Positions 9,026-18,376 of a DNA stretch of 64,000 nt are shown in pieces; position 1 is the first letter of the stretch; each line of letters starts with the position of its first letter. A program made the position numbers and the translations under genes. The notes beneath the pieces were generated by a model. It saw only the letters and a program-made list of their open reading frames with translations, was not told the origin of the DNA and did no database searches. Source of the stretch: Tsukamurella pseudospumae (GTDB lineage Bacteria; Actinomycetota; Actinomycetes; Mycobacteriales; Mycobacteriaceae); NCBI RefSeq assembly GCF_001575205.1, contig NZ_LSRE01000001.1, forward strand, positions 391,794 through 455,793, written 5' to 3'.

Positions 9026-9634
9026 ATGGTGTCGCAGGATCTCAATTCTCGGAGTGCAACCGCACGGGGCCCCGCCAACGCAGTCGACGACGAGACGATC
9101 CTCGACGCGGCGCGCGACCTCATGTCCACCATCGGGATCCGCCGCACCACCATGGCCGATGTCGCGCGCACCGCGCAGGTCTCCCGCGCCACGCTGTACC
9201 GCCGCTACCCCAACGTGCAGGCCCTCGCCGCCGCTGTCACGACGCGCGAGTTCGTCGCGGCGCTGACCACCGTCGGGCTGTTCGACGGTGCCACGGGTCG
9301 CGAGACCATCGCCCGCACCGTGGCCCACGTGACCTCCGCCGCCCGGTCGCATCCGCTGCTGCGCCGGATCGTCGAGCTCGATCCCGAATTCCTCATGCCG
9401 TACCTGCTGCACCGCACCGGCCGCACGTCCCGAGCCCAGCTCGAGGCGTTGACCAGCGGGATCGCCGCGGGCCAGGCCGATGGGAGCATCCGCTCCGGCG
9501 ACCCGGCCGAGCACGCCGCGGTCGTCCTGCAGCTGGCGTGGTCCTCGGCGCTCACCGGACCGGTGTTCACCGAGTCCGCCGATCTGCTCGACGCGCAGCT
9601 CTTCGATCTCATCGAGAGGTACCTGCGCCCGTGA
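9026..9634 (+). CDS. TetR family transcriptional regulator
   Basis: 202 residues. Residues about 22-70 form the TetR helix-turn-helix: ILDAARDLMSTIGIRRTTM followed by VARTAQVSRATLYRRYPN. The remainder is the variable ligand-binding domain. It starts 15 bases from the divergent oxidase gene, so it probably represses that gene and itself. Its stop overlaps the GTG of glpD, so it also probably controls glycerol-3-phosphate oxidation. The inducing ligand, perhaps a glycerolipid intermediate, is unknown. Confidence 0.9.
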   Translation: MVSQDLNSRSATARGPANAVDDETILDAARDLMSTIGIRRTTMADVARTAQVSRATLYRRYPNVQALAAAVTTREFVAALTTVGLFDGATGRETIARTVAHVTSAARSHPLLRRIVELDPEFLMPYLLHRTGRTSRAQLEALTSGIAAGQADGSIRSGDPAEHAAVVLQLAWSSALTGPVFTESADLLDAQLFDLIERYLRP

Positions 9635-11177
9635 CCGTCGAACCCCTCGCGCACGTCGCGCCCGCTTCCCGCCTCTCGGCAGCCCGACGGTCCGCCGATC
9701 TCGCCGCCCTCGCCGCCGATCCGTCCGTCGACCTGCTGGTGATCGGCGGCGGCGTCACCGGGACCGGGGTCGCCCTCGACGCCGCGAGCCGCGGCCTGCG
9801 CGTCGCCCTCGTCGAGAAGCACGACCTCGCGTTCGGCACCAGCCGCTGGTCCAGCAAGCTCGTACACGGCGGCCTGCGCTATCTCGCGTCCGGCGCCGTC
9901 GGCATCGCCTACGAGAGCGCCGTCGAGCGCGACGCGCTGATCCGCGTGATCGCGCCGCACCTGACCCGCCCCCTGCCCCAGGTGGTGCCCCTCCTCGACG
10001 ACGTCTCCCGCAAGGACGCCGCGCTGACCCGCGTCGGCTTCCTCGCCGGCGACGCACTGCGGATCGCGGCCCGCACCCCGGGATCCGAGCTCGCCCGGTC
10101 CCGGCGCGTCTCCCCCGCCGAGGTGATCGCGATGGCGCCCACCGTGAAGCGGACGGGACTGCGCGGCGGCCTGCTGAACTGGGACGGCCGGCTCACCGAC
10201 GACGCGCGACTGACCATGGGCATCGCCCGCACCGCCGCCGCACACGGCGCGACGATCCTCACGCACTGCGCCGCGTCGCAGGTCACGGGCACCGCGGCCG
10301 TCCTCGCCGACGAGCTGTCCGGGCACTCGTTCACCCTGCGCGCCAAGGCCGTCGTCAACGCGACCGGCGTGTGGTCCGGCACGGTCGACAGCGCGGTCGT
10401 CCTGCGCCCCAGCCGCGGCACCCACCTGGTGTTCCGGCAGGAGAGCTTCGGCGGACTCACCGCGGGCCTGACGGTGCCCGTCCCGGGCTCGTTCGGCCGG
10501 TACGTCTTCGCCCTGCCGCAGCCCGATGGGCGCGTGTACGTGGGCCTCACGGACGAGGAGGCCGACGGTCCGCTGCCCGACGTCCCGACGCCGTCGGACG
10601 ACGAGATCGACTTCCTGCTCGCGACCGTCAGCCTCGCCCTCGGTACCCCGCTCACCCGGGCCGACATCGTCGGGACGTTCGCCGGCCTGCGGCCACTCCT
10701 CGACTCGGGCGCAGGGCAGACGGCGGACGTCTCGCGCAAGCACGCGGTCCTCACCCGCGACGACGGCCTCGTGACCGTGGTCGGCGGCAAGCTCACCACC
10801 TACCGGCGGATGGCGGAGGACGCCGTCGACGCCGCGCTCGCCGCATCCGGCCTGCCCGCCGGTCCGTGCGCGACCCGGACGCTACCGCTCGTCGGCGCGG
10901 CCCCGCGGGAGAACCTGCGGCGCATCGACGCGCCCGAGCGGCTCGTCCGCGCCTACGGCACCGAGGCGACTGCCGTCGTGGCCCTCGGCGAGGCCGACCC
11001 CGCGCTGACCCTTCCGGTGGCGGACGGCACGGAGGTCACGGGCGCGGAACTCGTCTTCGGCGCGCTCGCCGAGGGGGCGGTCACGGCCGCCGATCTGCTC
11101 GAGCGCCGCACGCGCCTGTCGCTGATCCCCACCGTCGCCGAGGCGGCCGGGGACGCCGCGAGGTCGGCCCTCGATCG

Positions 11178-11184
<7 letters not shown>
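9631..11184 (+). CDS. glpD: Glycerol-3-phosphate dehydrogenase (FAD, quinone-dependent)
   Basis: 517 residues. [20 protein letters not shown] is the dinucleotide-binding GxGxxG motif for FAD, followed by [17 protein letters not shown], the GlpD signature. It oxidises sn-glycerol 3-phosphate to dihydroxyacetone phosphate and passes electrons to menaquinone at the membrane. The GTG at 9631 overlaps the TetR stop, giving a two-gene unit. Its 3' end overlaps the convergent CobW gene by 7 bp. Confidence 0.93.
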
Positions 11185-12332
<1,148 letters not shown>

Positions 12333-12363
12333 GCCACTAATAGTAACCATTGCCATTAGTGGC
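12333..12363 (-). promoter_or_regulatory. Palindromic operator candidate upstream of the CobW gene
   Basis: GCCACTAAT (12333-12341) is perfectly repeated in inverted form as ATTAGTGGC (12355-12363). The inner part also forms an imperfect 21-bp palindrome beginning TAAT and ending ATTA, the general layout of Fur/Zur boxes. A -10-like TACTAT lies within it on the minus strand. It abuts the start codon, so a bound protein would block initiation. Assignment to Zur is inference from the target gene. Confidence 0.5.
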
Positions 12364-12378
12364 GCCCGGCGTCGGGCG

Positions 12379-12867
12379 TCAGGCACCGCCGTAGTGGGCC
12401 GACATCTCCGGGAAGTAGTCGTCGAAATCCGGTGCTGCACGGCCGTTCTCAGCGGCAACGAGGGCGTCGAGGTAGTACTCCCAGCCGGGCCCCACCTCCG
12501 CGGCGTTCGCCGCGGCGTCGAGATGGTGGACGAAGGTCAACCGGGTGCGGTCACCGTCCCGCTCGACGAGCGCCTCGAGGTTCCACTCGCCGTACTCGTC
12601 CTGGGAATGCACACCGAGCCGCCGCGGCGGCTCGCACGCCGTGATGGTCATCGGCATGACGGGAGCCCCCTCCTCGAAGCCCATCGTCACCCGCACGACG
12701 GAGCCGACTCCGGGCTCACCCGTCCAGGGGCCGAACAACCGTGCCGTCCGCTCCGACTCCGTGATCGAGGCCCAGACGTCGTCGACGCCCGCATCGAAGT
12801 ACCGCTCGAGGATCAGGTCGCGCCCACCGTCGGTGATCACCACGCGCCCGGTCGCCTGCTTGGTCAT
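12379..12867 (-). CDS. SRPBCC (AHSA1-type) domain protein
   Basis: 162 residues of the START/Bet v1-like fold used for hydrophobic ligand binding. [20 protein letters not shown] opens the domain and W/Y-rich strands such as [13 protein letters not shown] close it, as in AHSA1 proteins. Its ATG overlaps the stop of the upstream ArsR gene (ATGA). ArsR plus SRPBCC is a common pair in actinobacteria; the ligand and role are unknown. Confidence 0.85.
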   Translation of the reverse strand: MTKQATGRVVITDGGRDLILERYFDAGVDDVWASITESERTARLFGPWTGEPGVGSVVRVTMGFEEGAPVMPMTITACEPPRRLGVHSQDEYGEWNLEALVERDGDRTRLTFVHHLDAAANAAEVGPGWEYYLDALVAAENGRAAPDFDDYFPEMSAHYGGA

Positions 12868-13259
12868 GCCGTTCCCCGTTCTCGTGTTCCATCGATCTCC
12901 GTGACACCCGCAGCGTCCGCCGCGCGGGCGTTGTCGCGCCGCGTGCGACGCACCTCCGTGTCCAACGCGGGCGAGGCCAGCAGGCCCGCGAGCCCGGCAG
13001 AGCCGCGGACCCGCGCCAGCCAGCCGTCGATCTCGTCGAGCGCCTCGAGCCGCAGCGCGTACGTCCGCTCGCGCCCGTCCCCGCCCGACGGTCCGCCCTC
13101 GACGACACCCGCATCGCGGAGCACGCGCAGATGCCGACTGACGGCCGGTCGGCTGATGTCGAACTCGGAGGCGACCTGCCCCGCGGTCATCGGAGCCCTA
13201 CTCAGCAGCACCACGATCCGGCGCCGCACCGGGTCGGCGATGGCTGCGAAGACGCTCAC
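12864..13259 (-). CDS. ArsR family transcriptional regulator
   Basis: 131 residues from the GTG at 13259. VFAAIADPVRRRIVVLLSRA and QVASEFDISRPAVSRHLRVL form the winged helix-turn-helix. No Cys-rich metal site is visible, so it belongs to the SRPBCC-linked subgroup. An in-frame ATG at 13277 would place the start inside a perfect palindrome, so the GTG, which gives the family-typical MSVFAALADP-like start, is preferred. It probably represses its own two-gene unit. Confidence 0.85.
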   Translation of the reverse strand: MSVFAAIADPVRRRIVVLLSRAPMTAGQVASEFDISRPAVSRHLRVLRDAGVVEGGPSGGDGRERTYALRLEALDEIDGWLARVRGSAGLAGLLASPALDTEVRRTRRDNARAADAAGVTEIDGTRERGTA

Positions 13260-13267
13260 CCCAAAAA

Positions 13268-13285
13268 CGTAACACATCAGTTACG
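13268..13285 (-). promoter_or_regulatory. Perfect palindrome, ArsR operator candidate
   Basis: CGTAAC and GTTACG are perfect inverted repeats separated by six bases, nine bases upstream of the ArsR gene start. ArsR-family dimers bind such short palindromes over their own promoter, so autorepression is likely. The element also argues against the ATG at 13277 as the start. Confidence 0.55.
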
Positions 13286-13292
13286 CACTCGT

Positions 13293-14345
13293 CTAGAAGA
13301 GCGACTCCTGCAGGTCCGGAGCAGCGGAGCCGTGGACCCGAGGAGTACGTGCCGCGCGCTGCGGCGGGCTCCCATAGGGATCCTCCAGGCGCAGCAGCCC
13401 GAACTCCTCGAGCATCGGCGTGACGCGGGCGCGCAGGTGCGTGCGGTAGTCGGCCGAGACCCGGCCGGTGGAGCCGTACAGCTGGCGGTAGCGCCGCACC
13501 AGCATCGGATGGTTCTCGGACAGCCAGCCGAGGAACCAGTCCCGGTAGCGGCCCGTCAGGTTCAACGCCATGACCGAGGCCGTGGTCGCGCCCGCGTCGG
13601 CGAGGGCCTCGAACAGCGCGCGCAGCGAGGCCGTGTCGTCGGTGAGGTAGGGCACGACCGGCGCGACCATCACGTGGCAGTCGAAGCCGGCGTCGGCGAC
13701 CGCGCGGATCAGGTCGAGCCGCGCCGCGGGCTTCGGCGCACCGGGCTCGAGAGACTGTTGCAGAACCGGATCCAGCAGCGCCAGCGACACCGACAACTGC
13801 ACGGGCACCGTGGTCGCGGCGGTGACCAGCAGCGGCAGGTCGCGCCGCAGCAGTGTGCCCTTGGTGAGGATCGAGATCGGCGAACCCGCGCCCGCGAGCG
13901 CCCCGATGACGCCCGGCATGAGCCGGTACCGCCCCTCCGCCCGCTGATACGGATCCGTGTTCGTCCCGAGCGCGACCGGATCGCCGTGCCACGAGGCCCG
14001 GCGGAGCTCCTTCTTGAGCACTGACACCAGATTGGTCTTCACGACGATCTGACTGTCGAAGTCACCACCCGCGTCGAACTCGAGGTACTCGTGACTCGAG
14101 CGCGCGAAGCAGTACGTGCACGCGTGCGTGCACCCGCGGTACGGGTTGATCGTCCAGGTGAAGGGCATCGCGGAGGACTCGGGAAGCTTGTTCAACGCGC
14201 TCTTGCACAGCACCTCGTGAAAGGTGATCCCCTCGAACTCCGGCGTGGTGACCGTGCGTCCGTAGCCCTCCAGGCCCGGCAGCGCCCGCACCCCCGACCC
14301 CGCTTCGGCGGAGCCGTCGCCCAACAACTGACCATTCCATCGCAC
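13293..14345 (-). CDS. Radical SAM protein, Rv2578c-like
   Basis: 350 residues. CTHACTYCFARSSHEYLEF contains the CxxxCxxC cluster site that binds the 4Fe-4S cluster and S-adenosylmethionine. The rest resembles SplB-like/Rv2578c proteins, whose substrate is unknown. The GTG at 14345 gives MRW, the same first residues I recall for the M. tuberculosis protein. An SOS-box-like inverted repeat lies just upstream (14354-14370). It is separated from the membrane protein gene by about 50 bases. Confidence 0.87.
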   Translation of the reverse strand: MRWNGQLLGDGSAEAGSGVRALPGLEGYGRTVTTPEFEGITFHEVLCKSALNKLPESSAMPFTWTINPYRGCTHACTYCFARSSHEYLEFDAGGDFDSQIVVKTNLVSVLKKELRRASWHGDPVALGTNTDPYQRAEGRYRLMPGVIGALAGAGSPISILTKGTLLRRDLPLLVTAATTVPVQLSVSLALLDPVLQQSLEPGAPKPAARLDLIRAVADAGFDCHVMVAPVVPYLTDDTASLRALFEALADAGATTASVMALNLTGRYRDWFLGWLSENHPMLVRRYRQLYGSTGRVSADYRTHLRARVTPMLEEFGLLRLEDPYGSPPQRAARTPRVHGSAAPDLQESLF

Positions 14346-14353
14346 ACCGACAG

Positions 14354-14370
14354 TCGAACACGTCGTTCGA
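14354..14370 (-). promoter_or_regulatory. SOS-box-like inverted repeat with 5-base spacer
   Basis: TCGAAC-ACGTC-GTTCGA is a perfect inverted repeat of the mycobacterial LexA half sites, 9 bases upstream of the radical SAM gene. The consensus spacer is four bases; here it is five. I recall the M. tuberculosis orthologue Rv2578c listed among SOS-box genes, which supports damage control, but the altered spacing may reduce or abolish LexA binding. Confidence 0.4.
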
Positions 14371-14399
14371 GTCGAGTCAAGTATTCGAACAGCGCGTCG

Positions 14400-15092
14400 C
14401 TACCAGAGCGGGCGGGCGATCTCCTCGACCTCGTCGGTGGAGAACACCAGCTCCTCGCCGCCGCCGAGCTCCCGCGCGATCCCCGCGGCGCGGAACAGCG
14501 GCCGGTCCCGCATCGGCATCGACGTCGACTGGGCCCGCGCCTGCTCCGCGAGCACCCGCGCGATGTCGCCGACCTCCGGCCGGCGATTGCGTTCCAGCGC
14601 CTCCGCGAGCCGGCGAGTGCCCAGCATCGGCAGCTCGCGGCCGCGCACGCGACCCCGCCCCGAGCCCTCGTACAGGGCGATGGGGAGGCGCACCGTCGTC
14701 CTCCCCTGGCGCAGCCGGAGCGAGACCTGCGCGAACCGGGCCACCTCCGCGACCAGGTCGACCTCGTCGGCGTCCATGAGATTCATCCGCTGTGTCCGCA
14801 GTGTCCGGCGGGTCAGCACGCGGTGATCGAGCACGACCCGGCGCCGAGCGACGCCCAGGTAACCACCGACACCGGGCGCGGCACCGGCGACCAGCACGGC
14901 GATGCCCCACGGGGCGCCCACCAGCACCGTCACGATCACGCCGACGATCACCGTCGCGATGAGGCCGATCGCCAGGGCGCGACGTACCTTCGGCAGCATC
15001 AGCCGCGGCGGGATGAGGTCCACGTCGACGGCGTCCTCCGCGCTCAGCTCCCGCGGGTCGCGGGCGCCGGGCTCGGCAGGACTGGACGACAC
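14400..15092 (-). CDS. Conserved membrane protein with two N-terminal helices
   Basis: 230 residues, no family recognised with confidence. Residues about 40-60 and 64-84 form two hydrophobic helices (LAIGLIATVIVGVIVTVLV and GIAVLVAGAAPGVGGYLGV), leaving a soluble C-terminal region rich in Arg and Glu. The short beta-rich part after the helices recalls bacterial PH-like membrane proteins, but this is tentative. It begins six bases downstream of the hisS stop on the same strand, so it is probably co-transcribed with hisS. Confidence 0.7.
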   Translation of the reverse strand: MSSSPAEPGARDPRELSAEDAVDVDLIPPRLMLPKVRRALAIGLIATVIVGVIVTVLVGAPWGIAVLVAGAAPGVGGYLGVARRRVVLDHRVLTRRTLRTQRMNLMDADEVDLVAEVARFAQVSLRLRQGRTTVRLPIALYEGSGRGRVRGRELPMLGTRRLAEALERNRRPEVGDIARVLAEQARAQSTSMPMRDRPLFRAAGIARELGGGEELVFSTDEVEEIARPLW

Positions 15093-15097
15093 GAGGG

Positions 15098-16405
15098 CTA
15101 CTCCGCGCTTTCCGGCGCCTCGGCGCTCTCGGTCACGATCACGTCCACGACGGTATCGATCGGCACGGCCCGCTGCTCGCCCTTCGCCAGATCCTTGAGC
15201 ATCACGACGCCCTGGTCGAGCTCGGAATCACCCAGGATCAGGGCGAAACGGGCACCTGACCGGTCCGCGGCCTTCATCGCGCCCTTCATGGCGCGGTTGC
15301 CGTAGGCCATGTCGGACCGCACGCCGGCGGCCCGCAGGCGTCCCAGCAGCGGCACCATCGCGTCCCGTGCCGCGTCGCCGAGCGGCACGCCGAAGGCCGT
15401 GACCCGCGGCGCCGACGGTGCGCGCTTGCCCTCCGCGGCCAGCGCCAGGAGCGTGCGGTCGACGCCGAGCCCGAAGCCCACGCCCGTCACGCCCTCCCGG
15501 CCGCCCAACTGCTCGACGAGGCCGTCGTACCGGCCCCCGCCGCCGATGCCGGACTGCGCACCCAGGCCGTCGTGGACGAACTCGAAGCAGGTCTTGGTGT
15601 AGTAGTCGAGTCCGCGCACGAGCCGGGGGTTCACGACGTACGGCACACCGAGCGCATCGAGGTAGCCGAGCACCTTCTCGAAGTGCTCGCGGGCATCGTC
15701 GGACAGCGAGTCGACCATGAGCGGCGCATCGGCCGTCATGGCCTTGACCTCGGGACGTTTGTCGTCGAGCACGCGCAGCGGGTTGATCTCGGCGCGGCGC
15801 CGCGTCTCGTCGTCCAGGTCGAGCGCGAACAGGAACTCCTGCAGCTTCTCCCGGTACTGCGGCCGGCACGTGGCGTCGCCCAGCGACGAGATCTCCAGTC
15901 GGAAGCCGTCGAGCCCGACGCTGCGATAGGCGCGGTCGGCGACGGCGATCACCTCGGCGTCGAGCGCCGGGTCGTCGACGCCGATGGCCTCGATGCCCAC
16001 CTGCTGCAACTGCCGGTAGCGGCCCTCCTGAGGACGCTCGTACCGGAAGAACGGTCCCGCGTACGCGGCCTTGACCGGCAGTTGGCCGCGGTCGAGGCCG
16101 TGCTGCAGGACGGCGCGCACGACGCCCGCCGTGCCCTCGGGGCGCAGCGTGACCGACCGGTCGCCACGGTCGGCGAAGGTGTACATCTCCTTCGCCACCA
16201 CGTCGGTCGACTCGCCCACGCCCCGCGCGAACAGGGTCGTGTCCTCGAAGATCGGCAGCTCGATGTAGCCGTAGCCGGCCTCGGCCGTCGCGGTCAGCAG
16301 AGCACTGCGCACCGCCAGGAAGTCGGCGGAGCTGTTCTTCTCCCCCGACGGCACCGGGATGTAGTCGGGAATTCCCTTGGGAGCCTGGAAGCTACCGGCG
16401 CTCAC
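15098..16405 (-). CDS. hisS: Histidyl-tRNA synthetase
   Basis: 435 residues, normal length for class II HisRS. Motif 2 appears as [20 protein letters not shown], the histidine-binding loops as [13 protein letters not shown], and motif 3 as [15 protein letters not shown]. It attaches histidine to tRNA-His in the cytoplasm. Its start overlaps the stop of the upstream metallo-hydrolase by 4 bp. The order metallo-hydrolase then hisS matches mycobacteria. Confidence 0.96.
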   Translation of the reverse strand: MSAGSFQAPKGIPDYIPVPSGEKNSSADFLAVRSALLTATAEAGYGYIELPIFEDTTLFARGVGESTDVVAKEMYTFADRGDRSVTLRPEGTAGVVRAVLQHGLDRGQLPVKAAYAGPFFRYERPQEGRYRQLQQVGIEAIGVDDPALDAEVIAVADRAYRSVGLDGFRLEISSLGDATCRPQYREKLQEFLFALDLDDETRRRAEINPLRVLDDKRPEVKAMTADAPLMVDSLSDDAREHFEKVLGYLDALGVPYVVNPRLVRGLDYYTKTCFEFVHDGLGAQSGIGGGGRYDGLVEQLGGREGVTGVGFGLGVDRTLLALAAEGKRAPSAPRVTAFGVPLGDAARDAMVPLLGRLRAAGVRSDMAYGNRAMKGAMKAADRSGARFALILGDSELDQGVVMLKDLAKGEQRAVPIDTVVDVIVTESAEAPESAE

Positions 16406-17139
16406 AGTCCGTATCGTCCTTTCCGCTCCGCGGGCGTCTGCGTGCCCGTGAGCCCCTGCAGGAACGGGTTCATCGCCCGCTCCCGTCCGATGGTGGTGGC
16501 CGGGCCGTGCCCGGGCAGGACGACGGTGTCGTCCCGCAGGGGCAGCAGCTTCTCGGCGATCGAGCGCAGGAGGCGCTCGTGGCTGCCGCCCGGCAGATCC
16601 GTGCGCCCGATGGAACTCTGGAAGAGCACGTCGCCGTCGAAGGCGACGGTGACCGTCTCCCCCTCGACGGGGGCACCGTCACCGTCGACCGCGGGGGCCG
16701 CGACGGTGAAGACGATCGAGCCCGGGGAATGGCCCGGCGCGTGGTCGACGCCGAAGGTGATCCCGGCCAGCTCCACCGGCTCGCCGTCGACGAGCTCGAC
16801 GACCTTCTGCGGCTCGACGAACACCTGGTCCCCGATCATCGCGCCGAGGGCGGCGCCGATCCCGACGGCCGGATCGGCGAGCATCGGCCGGTCGGCGTCG
16901 TGGATGTGGACGGGGATCCCGTACTCGTCGGCGAAGGGCTGCGCCGTCCAGGTGTGGTCGAGGTGACCGTGGGTGAGCAGCACCGCGACGGGGTTCAGCC
17001 GGTGCTCGGCCAGGAGCTGCTTGAGAGGCTCGACGGCGTCCTGACCGGGGTCGATGACGACGGCGTCGGAGCCCGGACCCGCTGCGACGACGTAGCAGTT
17101 GGTCTGGAACACCCCCGCGGGGAATCCGGTGATCAGCAT
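16402..17139 (-). CDS. MBL-fold metallo-hydrolase (glyoxalase II-like, Rv2581c type)
   Basis: 245 residues. [20 protein letters not shown] carries the THxHxDH dinuclear zinc motif and [13 protein letters not shown] provides a further metal-binding His, as in hydroxyacylglutathione hydrolase-like proteins. Mycobacteria lack glutathione, so the thiol ester substrate may involve mycothiol or something else. The gene is divergent from the cyclophilin gene, and 108 bases separate the starts. Confidence 0.87.
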   Translation of the reverse strand: MLITGFPAGVFQTNCYVVAAGPGSDAVVIDPGQDAVEPLKQLLAEHRLNPVAVLLTHGHLDHTWTAQPFADEYGIPVHIHDADRPMLADPAVGIGAALGAMIGDQVFVEPQKVVELVDGEPVELAGITFGVDHAPGHSPGSIVFTVAAPAVDGDGAPVEGETVTVAFDGDVLFQSSIGRTDLPGGSHERLLRSIAEKLLPLRDDTVVLPGHGPATTIGRERAMNPFLQGLTGTQTPAERKGRYGL

Positions 17140-17247
17140 CCGACCATTGTGGCACCAGACCCGGTGGCGGCGTCCATCAGGTTTAACTGGCAGACTTGGC
17201 GATCAGTTGTGCCCGCCGGATGTCGGTAATGAGGAGGTCGTCACACC

Positions 17248-18375
17248 GTGCCGAGCAATGAGGAACGCCGTCAGGCAGCGCGCGAGAAGCTCGCGAAGCA
17301 GAACGAGCGGCGTGAAGCAGACGCGCGCAAGCGCAAGATCAAGGCCGGTGCGATCGCCGGTGTGGTCGTGGTCGCGCTCGTCGCCGCCGGTTGCTACATC
17401 TGGCTGCCGCAGGGTCCGCGCGCGCCCCTGCGCGTGGCGGCCGAGAACAAGTTCAAGTCGGAGCACGTCACCTGTGACTTCCAGGACCGCGATCCCGTCG
17501 CCGACACGCACAAGAACCTGCCTGCGCAGAAGCAGCAGATCGCGGCGCGGCGCACGCAGGTGACCGACGCGCAGAAGCAGCTCGCCACCATGACCGGCGA
17601 TCAGAAGACCGCCGGCGAGGCGCAGATCAAGGCGTTCTCAGAGCAGACCGACAAGCTCGAGCGCCAGATCGCTCGGACCGAGAAGGCGCTCCCCGCGATC
17701 GACAAGCTGACCGAGCGCAACAAGACCGTCAGCAAGCCGAGCGGGAAGGATGTGCCGAACTCCGGCACCCTGACCGGTACCTTGACCACGAACTCCGGTC
17801 CGATCGGATTCGAGCTGGACCGCTCGAAGGCGCCGTGCAACGTGGAGACCTTCGCCACGCTCATCGCGGCCAAGTACTTCGACAACACCCCGTGCATCCG
17901 CGAGACCGGCGGCGCCCCGACGGCCGCCAGTGGGCTGTACGTGCTGCAGTGCGGTGACCCCTCGGGCTCCGGTGTCGGTGGTCCGGGCTGGACCTCGCCC
18001 GACGAGAACCCTGCGTTCCTCAAGGCCGCGTCGCCCGCGAACCCCATGACGGGCGGCTCGGGCACGTCGATCTACCCGGCGGGGACGATCGCCGTCGCGA
18101 ACGCCAACCAGCAGGCGGATCCCCAGTCCGGTTCGGCCGGCGTGTCGAACACCGGCGCCAGCCAGTTCTTCCTCGTCTACAAGGACTCGACGCTGCCGCC
18201 CAACTACGCCGTCATCGGCAAGATCGACGACGCCGGCCTGACACTGCTCAAGCAGATCGCCGCCAAGGGCATCGCACCCAACGACGGTGAGCCGGCCGCC
18301 ACCCCCGCCGCGCCGGTGACCGACGGCAAGCCCAAGGAGCCGGTGACCATCACCAGCATGGCGCTCGCCTCCTGA
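17248..18375 (+). CDS. ppiB: Membrane-anchored cyclophilin-type peptidyl-prolyl isomerase (Rv2582 type)
   Basis: 375 residues with a charged N-terminus, one membrane helix (about 32-52), a coiled-coil stretch (about 80-155) and a C-terminal cyclophilin domain (about 175-370). LYVLQCGDPSGSGVGGPGW and GASQFFLVY are the cyclophilin core, with QCGD in place of the usual QGGD. It would speed proline isomerisation in exported proteins at the outer face of the membrane. The GTG start has GAGGAGG upstream at suitable distance. The whole ectodomain is repeated in the kinase encoded next. Confidence 0.9.
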   Translation: MPSNEERRQAAREKLAKQNERREADARKRKIKAGAIAGVVVVALVAAGCYIWLPQGPRAPLRVAAENKFKSEHVTCDFQDRDPVADTHKNLPAQKQQIAARRTQVTDAQKQLATMTGDQKTAGEAQIKAFSEQTDKLERQIARTEKALPAIDKLTERNKTVSKPSGKDVPNSGTLTGTLTTNSGPIGFELDRSKAPCNVETFATLIAAKYFDNTPCIRETGGAPTAASGLYVLQCGDPSGSGVGGPGWTSPDENPAFLKAASPANPMTGGSGTSIYPAGTIAVANANQQADPQSGSAGVSNTGASQFFLVYKDSTLPPNYAVIGKIDDAGLTLLKQIAAKGIAPNDGEPAATPAAPVTDGKPKEPVTITSMALAS

Positions 18376-18376
18376 C

